Part shown: in pieces, positions 42,705 through 49,474 of the stretch
Position numbering within the stretch: the stretch's first letter is position 1
Layout of the letters: each line of letters opens with the position of its first letter
Origin: Francisella sp. SYW-9
GTDB taxonomy: Bacteria > Pseudomonadota > Gammaproteobacteria > Francisellales > Francisellaceae
Length of the DNA: 49,474 nt
Direction: 5' to 3'
Assembly (NCBI RefSeq): GCF_008711465.1
Contig: NZ_VXKQ01000013.1
Location: 1-49,474 of the forward strand
Made by a program: the position numbers and the translations under genes
The notes under the pieces: model-generated
Told to the model about the DNA's origin: nothing
Database searches by the model: none
The model's input: the letters and a program-made list of their open reading frames with translations, nothing else

Positions 42705-43760
42705 TTATCTAACAATATCTACAAACATTTTATCAAGACTTTTTTGTTCACGGAAACTTTTAAACCCTACTGGTTTAGCGTACTGTTGCTTACTAGAATC
42801 ACACAATAGATTTCTAATAATATTCAAACAGTGTTTAAACCCTAAACCTTTAAATTGATATTCTGGATTAGTAATTTGAAACTCTATCCAAGAGAATACT
42901 TCTTTTATATTAGAAATTACTGCTTTACCTTTATTATTCAGGTAATTAAGCATCTGATGTATTGCTAATTGTTGTCTAGCAGTTAAAACAGTATGTCTTA
43001 CATCTTCAGCTACTTCAATTGCTTTGTATGAGTTAAAGATTTCTCCTTTAGGTAATACATCCTCACTATTACAAGTTCTTTTTGCAACTTTAATAGCATC
43101 ATCTATTAACTTATTCTTGCATTTATATAACCCTGATTCATTTAGTTCTATTAAAGCAAATAAAACCGCATTGCAGTCTAACTTATATTTATCAGATAAT
43201 AAGTCTACTAATTGATATGTATATTTATCTTCATAAGAAAAATTAACATTTTTAACAATATCTTTATACTTATTATCCATATTGTTAATATTATTATCTT
43301 TTATATCTTCTTCTTTTATAATAGATTCCGCCTCGGTGGCGAAGTCTGATTCCGCCATATAATCACTAGCTTTAGACTCAGTGTTAACATTAATATTTTG
43401 AGTTTTATTTTCAGTTGATGGTTTACTTACTAACGAGTTAATATAATCCATTAGTGCTTGGAATTTGCTAGTGATAAATATTTTAAGTCTTACAGCCCCA
43501 TCATAGCATCTAGTTTTTGATTTAGATATAAAACCATTCTTAACTAGTTCTGTAAGTGCTCTTTCACATGTTCTTTTCTTAATACCTGTTTCTTCAACTA
43601 AATATTCAATATTAGGCAATAAAAAGAAAGTATCTCCATTTTTCTCTCTATATTTTGATATTTGAATTCTAAAAAATAGTAAGTCTGCTATTTCAGCATA
43701 ATTGTGATTTCCAATTTCTGAACGTAGTATTTTACGTCCTTCATGAAATATAGTAGCCAT
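42705..43760 (-). CDS. Putative replication initiator (winged-helix Rep-like)
   Basis: A 351-residue protein next to parAB. The N-terminal third is a winged helix (NIEYLVEETGIKKRTCERAL; LVKNGFISKSKTRCYDGAV); an acidic Asn-rich linker of about 70 residues follows and then a helical C-terminal domain (FSWIEFQITNPEYQFKGLGF). Location by the partition genes and the countertranscript-like RNA in its leader favour Rep, but the protein alone does not prove it. AAGGAG ribosome site in a hairpin loop. Confidence 0.6.
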   Translation of the reverse strand: MATIFHEGRKILRSEIGNHNYAEIADLLFFRIQISKYREKNGDTFFLLPNIEYLVEETGIKKRTCERALTELVKNGFISKSKTRCYDGAVRLKIFITSKFQALMDYINSLVSKPSTENKTQNINVNTESKASDYMAESDFATEAESIIKEEDIKDNNINNMDNKYKDIVKNVNFSYEDKYTYQLVDLLSDKYKLDCNAVLFALIELNESGLYKCKNKLIDDAIKVAKRTCNSEDVLPKGEIFNSYKAIEVAEDVRHTVLTARQQLAIHQMLNYLNNKGKAVISNIKEVFSWIEFQITNPEYQFKGLGFKHCLNIIRNLLCDSSKQQYAKPVGFKSFREQKSLDKMFVDIVR

Positions 43761-43780
43761 AGTTATAACTCCTTATAACT
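43761..43780 (-). promoter_or_regulatory. Hairpin presenting the rep ribosome site
   Basis: Perfect 7-bp arms AGTTATA (43761-43767) and TATAACT (43774-43780) hold the AGGAG complement in their 6-nt loop, directly before the rep start codon. Accessibility of the site would depend on this fold or on RNA pairing with it. Confidence 0.6.
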
Positions 43781-43789
43781 TAAAAATGT

Positions 43790-43818
43790 TTGCAATTAGG
43801 AGTCAACTAGATTAAAAT
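43790..43818 (+). promoter_or_regulatory. Sigma70-type promoter for a small RNA antisense to the rep leader
   Basis: TTGCAA at 43790-43795, a 17-bp spacer and TAAAAT at 43813-43818 make a good plus-strand promoter, with a start expected near 43825. No plus-strand gene follows, only a terminator about 60 bases later. Confidence 0.55.
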
Positions 43819-43824
43819 AAATTT

Positions 43825-43885
43825 GTTCAGAGGTTATTCTATTCTAGTTAACCGCATTAAAGGTCACCGGCAAGTGGCCTTTTTT
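43825..43885 (+). ncRNA. Candidate countertranscript RNA controlling rep
   Basis: About 60 nt between a good promoter and a terminator-like hairpin. It contains one stem GGTTA/TAACC (43832-43836 with 43849-43853) and the terminal stem GGTCAC/GTGGCC (43862-43879) before six T. It lies opposite the leader of the rep gene, the layout of copy-number countertranscripts. The exact ends are estimates. Confidence 0.5.
43862..43885 (+). terminator. Rho-independent terminator of the small RNA
   Basis: Stem GGTCAC/GTGGCC (one G-U pair) with loop CGGCAA, followed by a run of six T on the plus strand. Confidence 0.65.
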
Positions 43886-43892
43886 GTATATG

Positions 43893-43906
43893 TCCGCCGG
43901 GGCGGA
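43893..43906. terminator. GC palindrome after parB
   Basis: Perfect TCCGCC-GG-GGCGGA abuts the parB stop. It is followed by T-rich sequence on the plus side and not on the parB side, so it may end parB transcripts poorly or serve as a second plus-strand terminator. Confidence 0.45.
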
Positions 43907-44869
43907 TTATTTTATATTTTGTAATTCATTATTTAAAAACTCCATAATATAATTATTAAACTTTTCATTATCTATCTTGTTAGATTGTAAAAGCAACGAT
44001 ATATCTTTGGGAAAGTGCACAGAAGAAAGATTATTGTTATCTTTCCTGATAGTAAATAAATGTCTTCCATTATTTGAGACTATTTTTTTTGTAGCATTCT
44101 TATTTGTTAAATTATTATTATCAAGCTGTTTTTCTACATATTCGGTTAATTTTGAATGACCCATTTGTCCTTCTCTTATAGAATCTACTTTCTTTAATAT
44201 TATATTTATATATTCATCACCTTTTGCAGATAATCTCTTTATGGTTTCAGCAGTTCTACTTGAAACCTTACTAAAATCACCAATAGCAATAAAGATAGAT
44301 TCAGGAATTTTAGAATAAGATAGTAGGGCAGATACATACTGTTTACTTCTGCCTAGTTTCTCAATTAAATCGTTTTGTTTTATTATTCCATCATTGATTA
44401 ATTTTGAATAGCTCATACCTTTGGAAAAATCAGATAAATCAACTCTGTTATCATTTTCCGCGGCTTGTGCTAATGCTGAATCAGTATCGCTTAAATCTTT
44501 GATTATTACCTTTAACTCTATATTTGCTAATAATGATGCTCTCCAACGTCGTTCACCTACTATAAGTTCATATTTGTATCTTGAATTACCAATATTAGTA
44601 GGTCTAACAATACATGGTTGTTGTTGTCCAATTTTTAGAAATTCATCAGCTAATGCTTGTATGTTTCCTATTTCAGATTCTGGTCTATCATGATATTCCC
44701 AATTACATATATCGTTAGGGTCAACTAATGTGACACTTTCAACGATTTTATCTTCTAACCAAACTCTTTTTTTATTTCTATTTACAGCTTCTGAATTGTT
44801 TGATTTGCTTTTAGGTTGAGAATTTTGTTCAATATTATATTTTTGTGCAATTTCTTTAAGATCAGCCAT
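43907..44869 (-). CDS. parB: ParB partition protein
   Basis: A 320-residue centromere-binding CTPase. The N-terminal domain has the CTP-binding VGERRWRASLLANIELKVII (box II) and QAAENDNRVDLSDF; a helix-turn-helix follows (LIEKLGRSKQYVSALLSYSK). An Asn-rich linker and a C-terminal dimerisation part complete it. AAGGAT ribosome site; it follows parA by about ten bases in one operon. parS was not located. Confidence 0.93.
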   Translation of the reverse strand: MADLKEIAQKYNIEQNSQPKSKSNNSEAVNRNKKRVWLEDKIVESVTLVDPNDICNWEYHDRPESEIGNIQALADEFLKIGQQQPCIVRPTNIGNSRYKYELIVGERRWRASLLANIELKVIIKDLSDTDSALAQAAENDNRVDLSDFSKGMSYSKLINDGIIKQNDLIEKLGRSKQYVSALLSYSKIPESIFIAIGDFSKVSSRTAETIKRLSAKGDEYINIILKKVDSIREGQMGHSKLTEYVEKQLDNNNLTNKNATKKIVSNNGRHLFTIRKDNNNLSSVHFPKDISLLLQSNKIDNEKFNNYIMEFLNNELQNIK

Positions 44870-44880
44870 AAAAATAATCC

Positions 44881-45879
44881 TTAGTTAAATATGTATTGTA
44901 AAAGATCTTGATAATCATCTGTTGCATTATTACTTCTTCCAGTAGAAAAAATATTATTACGAGCCATTATGCTCTTTGGTATTTCAGATGAATATCTTAT
45001 TACCACTGGACATAAGTAATTGCTAATTGTTTCATCAGACATCGCAACCTTAAGAGCTTCACCTGATGTAGATATTCTTCTGTCAAGAGCTGAAAAGAAA
45101 CAATGGATATTTACCTTGGTTTCATCAAAGGAATATGTTTCTACCAAATCAGTAATCTCATTTATAATATATTTTGCCCCTCTTAATGCGAAATCATCAG
45201 ATCTTATAGGAATCATTACATTGCAGATTACATCTTCAGGCATTTGATATAGTGCTGATATAGATGAAGCAAATAAATTTGATAGTTGAGGCGTATGATC
45301 TTGGAATATTTTTGCATTATGACCTAATGTGTTAAATATATCTAAATAAAGATTCCTCATTGCTTTTTTTATATCTGAAGGCTTATTTAGTGCTTTATCT
45401 AGGTATGCTGAGTTTAAATTACTTTTTATAAAATAAATACCATTTCCCAAGTCATTTAATATGTCATGTATAGAAGCTTTATTTTCAATATAATCAATAA
45501 GTATAGGTTCATCATCACTTGCTCTTTCACCACATACTATATGTGTAAAGCTAGCTTGTGAGTCTCCATCTATCAGAATTATAGGATGTTCTTCAACTCC
45601 TGTTACTCTTCGTAACGCGGATGCTAAGCTATATACGGAAGAAGTTTTACCAACTCCACCACATAGATTCGCAGACAATGTTATTGATGGTTTGCTAAAC
45701 TTAAAAGATGTTTGCTTATTTAAGAATACTTCCGTAGCCTCTGGAGATAGTCCCGTTATTCTATTATTTGTATAGGTTACACCGGAGTCTAAAGCCTTAA
45801 AGTATTTATGTATAGCGGTTTTTGATATTTTTGTATATCGTAATAGTTCTGATATTTTTATTTCGCTAACTTTTAGCAT
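44881..45879 (-). CDS. parA: ParA partition ATPase with altered Walker A
   Basis: A 332-residue type Ia ParA. A small N-terminal helix-turn-helix (ISELLRYTKISKTAIHKYFK) precedes the ATPase core. The Walker A reads ANLCGGVGKTSS, so the usual signature lysine (KGGxGKT) is replaced by Cys while the P-loop lysine remains; the Walker A-prime IILIDGDSQAS is intact. It moves plasmid copies together with ParB. The ATG at 45879 has AAGGTG six bases upstream, better than the earlier in-frame codon at 45909. Confidence 0.9.
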   Translation of the reverse strand: MLKVSEIKISELLRYTKISKTAIHKYFKALDSGVTYTNNRITGLSPEATEVFLNKQTSFKFSKPSITLSANLCGGVGKTSSVYSLASALRRVTGVEEHPIILIDGDSQASFTHIVCGERASDDEPILIDYIENKASIHDILNDLGNGIYFIKSNLNSAYLDKALNKPSDIKKAMRNLYLDIFNTLGHNAKIFQDHTPQLSNLFASSISALYQMPEDVICNVMIPIRSDDFALRGAKYIINEITDLVETYSFDETKVNIHCFFSALDRRISTSGEALKVAMSDETISNYLCPVVIRYSSEIPKSIMARNNIFSTGRSNNATDDYQDLLQYIFN

Positions 45880-46158
45880 AAAGCACCTTTTAATAATTAA
45901 GGTTAACAAATATGCTATTAATACTATAATAAAGTTAACTGTGATGCAATAGTTTAAGAAATTTTATTTAGCTTGAGAAATATATAGTGTTTTGATGATA
46001 AATATTATTAATAGTTGAAGTCTTATTTTTGGGTCCTTTTTTAAGACACTTTTTTTAAATCTCTGAGATCTAGTAAATGGGTATAAAAAATGTCTTATAT
46101 TGACATCTTTCTAATTATAGTCTTAAATACTCAATATAACGGTTATTTTTAATACATA
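45880..46158. promoter_or_regulatory. parA promoter and res-like resolution site
   Basis: Divergent region between parA and the resolvase. A 28-bp site at 46020-46047 has inverted GTCTTA/TAAGAC ends, the length of a classic resolvase subsite I. Further GTCTTA copies start at 46092 and 46120; the first sits in a small palindrome ATGTC/GACAT (46090-46106). Two GTTAAC palindromes lie near 45902 and 45934 on the parA side. Assignment as res is from layout and spacing. Confidence 0.6.
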
Positions 46159-46725
46159 ATGTCAAAATTAGTAGGATATGCTAGAGTTAGTACTAGAGAT
46201 CAAGATCTATCTTCTCAAATTAATGAGCTTAAAAAAGTAGGTTGTAAATCTAAATATATTTTTACAGATAAGATAACAGGGGTTAGATCGAAACGACCTG
46301 GATTAGATAATTGTTTAGAAATATTAGAATCAGGTGATACGCTTGTTGTATGGAGAATTGATAGATTAGGTAGATCAATGTCTCATCTAATATTATTGGT
46401 TGAAGACTTAAGAAGTAGAGGGATATCATTTAAGTCTATAAGTGATGGAGCAATAGATACGACAACAGCTTCAGGCGAATTAGTATTTAATATATTTTCT
46501 TCACTATCTCAATTTGAGAGAAGACTTATTCAAGAAAGAACAAGAATAGGGCTAGATGCTGCTAGGGCTAGGGGAAGAAAAGGAGGACGTAAACCTCTAG
46601 ATTCTAAAGATCCTAGAATTCTAACTGCAAAACAGATGCATAAGGATCGTAGCATGACTATAAATGATATATGTAAGTCCTTAAAAATATCTAGAGCTAC
46701 TTTTTATAGGTTTTTAAAACTGTGA
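46159..46725 (+). CDS. Serine resolvase/invertase (Tn3 resolvase family)
   Basis: A 188-residue small serine recombinase. YARVSTRDQ gives catalytic Ser11; RIDRLGRSMSHL holds the active-site Arg residues; FERRLIQERTRIGLDAARARGRKGGR is the E-helix hinge; a C-terminal helix-turn-helix (TINDICKSLKISRATFYRFL) binds DNA. It probably resolves plasmid multimers at the res-like site just upstream. Its stop overlaps the next start (GTGA). Confidence 0.92.
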   Translation: MSKLVGYARVSTRDQDLSSQINELKKVGCKSKYIFTDKITGVRSKRPGLDNCLEILESGDTLVVWRIDRLGRSMSHLILLVEDLRSRGISFKSISDGAIDTTTASGELVFNIFSSLSQFERRLIQERTRIGLDAARARGRKGGRKPLDSKDPRILTAKQMHKDRSMTINDICKSLKISRATFYRFLKL

Positions 46726-46985
46726 GTAAAAATATAGTACAATTAGATTTATTTGATTATATTGCCAAGCCTAAAAAGGTGGGACGACCAGCAAAAATAG
46801 ATAAAGAAACAGTATTTGCTGTTAAAGATGATTTGAATAAAGGTTTAAGCAATAAAGCAATAATAGTTAAACATAATATAAAAGAGAGAACCTTTTTTAG
46901 GATAAAGAAGGGTGATTATGACAACTTATTCAAAGAGGCTATTCAATCATCAGTTAATGATTTTGAGCTTGCATTGACTGATTAG
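46722..46985 (+). CDS. Small HTH protein with a clamp-binding motif
   Basis: An 87-residue basic protein starting at GTG overlapping the resolvase stop. The N terminus contains QLDLF, a precise match to the beta sliding-clamp binding consensus QL(S/D)LF. The rest (KVGRPAKIDKETVFAVKDDL; LSNKAIIVKHNIKERTFFRI) is a resolvase-type helix-turn-helix. Coupled translation indicates joint work with the resolvase, perhaps to link resolution to replication (inference). Confidence 0.7.
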   Translation: MSKNIVQLDLFDYIAKPKKVGRPAKIDKETVFAVKDDLNKGLSNKAIIVKHNIKERTFFRIKKGDYDNLFKEAIQSSVNDFELALTD

Positions 46986-46993
46986 AATAGGAG

Positions 46994-47071
46994 ATCATTA
47001 ATGAAATTTTTTTAAAAGGCTCACCTACTCGCTCAATTAAGAGACTGACAGTAGGTTTACCCATTAATGAT
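46994..47071. repeat. Nested inverted repeat between HTH and Abi genes
   Basis: Perfect 10-bp outer arms ATCATTAATG (46994-47003) and CATTAATGAT (47062-47071), and an inner perfect 6-bp pair ACCTAC (47023-47028) and GTAGGT (47051-47056). Length and structure are compatible with a recombination site, a small structured RNA or a terminator; a T7 run at 47007-47013 follows the left arm only. Confidence 0.5.
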
Positions 47072-47095
47072 ACTATAAAAAAATAATTTGTCAAA

Positions 47096-47659
47096 ATGTT
47101 ATATAATAAACGGATGTTATGGAATGAATTAGACTTTATGGAAGATATACTTAGTAGCCATCGTTTAAGTAATTATTCATCTTTTGATGAATATAAGAAA
47201 AATTTAATCTATTCAAATAGTTTTTATATATCATTATCTTTTATAGAAGTAGGTTTAAGAAATAAGTTAAATGATTACTTTACCTCATATGAAAAAGATT
47301 GGCTAATGGATTTTAAACATTTAGGTAACTGTAGTTTTATCGTATCAAAAAAAGTAGAAAAGCTAATTAAAAGTAATAAAAAAGTATCTAATGCATCACT
47401 TGTTCCTGAGCTTAATTTTGGATTTTGGGTTAATTTACTGAGTCCTCATAAAACAGGTTTTTCTCTAGAGAAAAAGCACCTAAAAAAAATATTTGGCAAA
47501 GATTTTAACTTTTCAAAATCAGATTTTTATCATAAGTTACAATTGATATTGAGTTTTAGAAACAGAATATTCCATTATGAGAAGGTTTTGAATTATTCTA
47601 AGTTTTCTAATATTGAAAGTATAATAAGCGAAATATTAGGTTCTGTCGCAAATATTTAA
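47096..47659 (+). CDS. Abi-like HEPN protein, 3' end replaced by an IS
   Basis: A 187-residue Abi_2/AbiD-like protein. The N-terminal LSSHRLSNYSSF and the SFYISLSFIEVGLRNKLNDY helix are typical; RNRIFHYE near 160-167 is the R-x4-H HEPN ribonuclease motif. Such proteins cause abortive infection or act as toxins by RNA cleavage. The last six codons are contributed by the terminal repeat of the adjoining IS, so the natural C terminus is missing; activity may be lost. The start codon has no clear ribosome site. Confidence 0.75.
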   Translation: MLYNKRMLWNELDFMEDILSSHRLSNYSSFDEYKKNLIYSNSFYISLSFIEVGLRNKLNDYFTSYEKDWLMDFKHLGNCSFIVSKKVEKLIKSNKKVSNASLVPELNFGFWVNLLSPHKTGFSLEKKHLKKIFGKDFNFSKSDFYHKLQLILSFRNRIFHYEKVLNYSKFSNIESIISEILGSVANI

Positions 47660-48472
47660 ATCAGTGACAATTTTCATAAAATTAGTATGCTCTAGATACA
47701 GTTATGCTGCTATAGAATAGAATTGATCCCAAATAGTCATATTTTCAGCATTAATGTGCTGACATTTTCTAATCATATTTATTAATTCATAACCAGCAAT
47801 AGTAGACTCCATAGAGTCCCAAGACTTAAATCCCATCATGGGTCGAGTCAATCTTTTAATATTTCTATGATCCTGCTCTATCAAATTATTTAAATATTTA
47901 TTTTGTCTAATTTCAATACTATGAGTTAACCATATGCCAAGCAAGAATAGAAAGATATTGATAGTCAGTAATGCAGCCTCATTAGCACCAGATTTATCTA
48001 CATTCACTTTCTCTGGTAGACCATGCTTGCCAATGGCTTTTTTAAAGAATTTACGTGCAGCTTTTTCATCTCTTTTCTCACTAACCATAAACTCTAAAGT
48101 ATCTCCATATTTATCTATAGCTCTATATAAATAAACATCTTTACCTTTAAGCTTAAGGTAGGTTTCATCCATCTTCCAGCTTATATAGCTACCATATTTT
48201 CTAAAACTATTACTAAAAACTATCTCTAACTCTTTAGCATATTTGATAACCCAACGATTGATGGTACTATGGTCTACCTTAACTCCTCGCTCTTCCATTA
48301 ACTCTTCTACTTGTCTATAACTTAACGGATATGATAAATACCATCTGACTGCTTGAAGTATCAATAATTTGGTAAAGTGCCTACCTGTGAAATCTATCAT
48401 TTATATTTTGAAATAAAATCTGTGATAAAATTATACTATAAATTCATGCTACTATCAGTTTGCGACAGAACC
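47639..48472 (-). mobile_element. IS6-family insertion sequence
   Basis: An 834-bp element bounded by perfect 14-bp inverted repeats, GGTTCTGTCGCAAA (47639-47652) and its complement (48459-48472), with a single transposase gene. The eight bases flanking each side (AAATATTA and TACAACAG) differ, so no target duplication is present; this indicates later recombination, deletion or a replicative cointegrate event. Confidence 0.92.
47702..48400 (-). CDS. IS6-family DDE transposase
   Basis: A 232-residue transposase. An N-terminal helix-turn-helix (SYRQVEELMEERGVKVDHST) is followed by the catalytic core: Asp in SWKMDETYLK, Asp in VNVDKSGAN, Glu in NLIEQDHRN with the conserved IKRLTRPMMGFKSW. Length and motifs fit IS26/IS240-type enzymes that move by copy-in cointegrate formation. 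Frame is intact from end to end. Confidence 0.93.
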   Translation of the reverse strand: MIDFTGRHFTKLLILQAVRWYLSYPLSYRQVEELMEERGVKVDHSTINRWVIKYAKELEIVFSNSFRKYGSYISWKMDETYLKLKGKDVYLYRAIDKYGDTLEFMVSEKRDEKAARKFFKKAIGKHGLPEKVNVDKSGANEAALLTINIFLFLLGIWLTHSIEIRQNKYLNNLIEQDHRNIKRLTRPMMGFKSWDSMESTIAGYELINMIRKCQHINAENMTIWDQFYSIAA

Positions 48473-48622
48473 TACAACAGTGCCTACTCATGAATATCAT
48501 TAAGAAAAATAAATTTATTTTGGGACAGTCCTACTTTTAACTATTGATTATTATTTTAATATATAGTACTATTATCTGATAAGATAATTAATTGGTATTT
48601 TCTAAAATGAAAGGAATTAAAT
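48473..48622. other. Intergenic stretch right of the IS
   Basis: No gene is seen. TTTTGGGACAGT at about 48514-48525 is the inverted copy of ACTGTCCCAAA at the left edge of the window (24-34), hinting at ends of an older mobile element. AAAGGAA near 48609 serves the next gene. Confidence 0.4.
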
Positions 48623-48625
48623 TTG

Positions 48626-49339
48626 ATGAGAGTTTATTTAACTCTATGTATTTATTTACTTCTTCATCAGCTCCTGTTGAAGTTTATTAAAAATATGAAT
48701 ATCAGTAGTGCTTTTAGGATGTATATATCAATTTTTCATCCTAAGTTTTCCGTAAAGTATAGGGTAATTTCAAAGATTGCTGGTTTAATAGTTAATGATT
48801 CTACTAAGCTGGAAATCTCATTGGTAGATAGCCCCGGGAAGTACTTTAAAAAGCTTACAATTGAAGAGATTAAAGCTGATTTTCATATAATATCTCATCT
48901 ACACCCTGAAGATGTTAATTTTATAAATGATTTATATTATTTTAATAAAAATAGACAAGAATATGACTCTATAACAATGTCAGATAACAATTTAATATGT
49001 ATGAAGGATGGAAAAGTTATTGAAAGTATCAATATAGATAATGCCGATAAAGATACAACGAAAGATTCTAGACTATCATTTTATATAGGTTATATAAAGT
49101 CAGAAAGAATAAAACAATATGCTAATAGCAATAAAGCAAAATATATGATAACTTCTATAAATTTTTCATCTATAGTATATAACGTATTAGGTAAAAATAA
49201 GCCTTATGAAATAAGTATATTTGCTTTGGTTAACTCAGATAAACTAAAAAATTTTTCGAAGGAAGATATTATTAAAATTACTCGAATCTTCAGTTCTCAG
49301 CTGGAAGATCATAAACTCTCTATGTCACATTATATCTAA
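48626..49339 (+). CDS. Hypothetical protein, possibly frameshifted at the N terminus
   Basis: A 237-residue product in the open frame. The first 20 residues (MRVYLTLCIYLLLHQLLLKF) are hydrophobic, and the rest is a soluble mixed fold (IAGLIVNDSTKLEISLVDSP; ADFHIISHLHPEDVNFINDL). A neighbouring frame from the ATG at 48607 reads MKGIKFDESLFNSMYLFTSS until a stop near 48690, which looks equally natural; a one-base shift there would join it to the long frame. So the hydrophobic start may be artificial. No family recognised. Confidence 0.5.
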   Translation: MRVYLTLCIYLLLHQLLLKFIKNMNISSAFRMYISIFHPKFSVKYRVISKIAGLIVNDSTKLEISLVDSPGKYFKKLTIEEIKADFHIISHLHPEDVNFINDLYYFNKNRQEYDSITMSDNNLICMKDGKVIESINIDNADKDTTKDSRLSFYIGYIKSERIKQYANSNKAKYMITSINFSSIVYNVLGKNKPYEISIFALVNSDKLKNFSKEDIIKITRIFSSQLEDHKLSMSHYI

Positions 49340-49474
49340 ACTAATTAACTTTTTATTCTAGTAAATTTCTAAATAGTTGTGACAGTGCCTTATTTTCTAT
49401 ATAAATCATTATCTAACAACTAAGCTTATACTAGTTTTATATTCACATAAATAATCAAATAGTTCTGTAGTTAA
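49340..49474. other. Terminal AT-rich sequence
   Basis: No gene or clear hairpin. The motif GTGACAGTGCCT near 49379 recalls ACAGTGCCTA right of the IS (48478), possibly another remnant of the same repeat. I cannot tell whether the window end joins its start in a circle. Confidence 0.35.

Noticed and set aside
1-49474. CRISPR array
   Set aside because: I saw no set of regularly spaced identical direct repeats of 24-40 bases anywhere in the window.
1-49474. tRNA or rRNA genes
   Set aside because: No cloverleaf with a T-arm GTTCRANNC context or rRNA signature was noticed; GTTC occurrences lacked the matching stems.

Overview
The window reads as a low-GC gammaproteobacterial conjugative element, most likely a plasmid. 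AT-rich codon use, a ParA/ParB pair beside a putative Rep gene, and gene types common in Francisella/Piscirickettsia/Legionella-like bacteria point that way. The host assignment is inference; I recognise no chromosomal backbone gene.

Layout. (1) 1-566: no gene, several short palindromes. (2) 0.57-3.7 kb: an SOS-like block. umuC (with a small downstream gene) diverges from a UmuDAb/LexA-type self-cleaving repressor, which is translationally coupled to a secreted DRGH nuclease. (3) 3.7-6.6 kb: a minus-strand block resembling the leading region of a conjugative plasmid: ardC antirestriction, ssb, two small membrane proteins and a 38-aa gene not large enough for normal gene calling. Each of the five transcription units starts with the same two-hairpin leader, a CCAGTAGG/CCTACTGG-like palindrome followed by a second hairpin that pairs with the Shine-Dalgarno. 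(4) 6.6-7.0 kb: GC-richer intergenic region, candidate oriT. (5) 6.9-39.8 kb: one very long minus-strand operon. Reading 5' to 3' on that strand it has small regulators and a wHTH protein, an R64/PFGI-1-type IVb pilus set (TcpQ/PilL-like, PilN, PilO, PilP, PilQ, PilR, PilS, PilV, PilL), then a nearly complete GI-type (PFL/ICEHin1056 class) type IV secretion system (TIGR03759, TIGR03765, RAQPRD, TIGR03758, 03745, 03750, 03746, 03749, 03752, 03751, 03744/TraC, 03757, 03756/TraU, 03755/TraH, TraG, TraD, 03747), and finally unknown genes. (6) 39.8-42.7 kb: a double-HTH regulator, a methyltransferase and a VUT-family (queuosine precursor type) transporter. (7) 42.7-45.9 kb: rep candidate, parB and parA, with a probable small antisense RNA in the rep leader. 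(8) 46.0-49.5 kb: serine resolvase with a res-like site, a coupled small HTH protein carrying a clamp-binding motif, an Abi/HEPN gene cut by an IS6-family element, and an unknown, possibly frameshifted gene.

How it fits together: the T4SS moves DNA, the thin pilus (with a tail-collar tip adhesin) stabilises mating, the leading-region proteins protect entering single strands, ParAB/resolvase/Rep maintain the element, and the SOS block responds to damage. No recognisable relaxase, prepilin peptidase or lytic transglycosylase is encoded in the window. They may lie outside it, be host-supplied, or be unrecognised.

The strongest candidates for undescribed biology are the repeated two-hairpin leaders of the leading region, the highly structured 38.22-38.44 kb element, the countertranscript in the rep leader, and a ParA lacking its signature lysine. 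All family assignments are from motif recognition by eye; no search was run.
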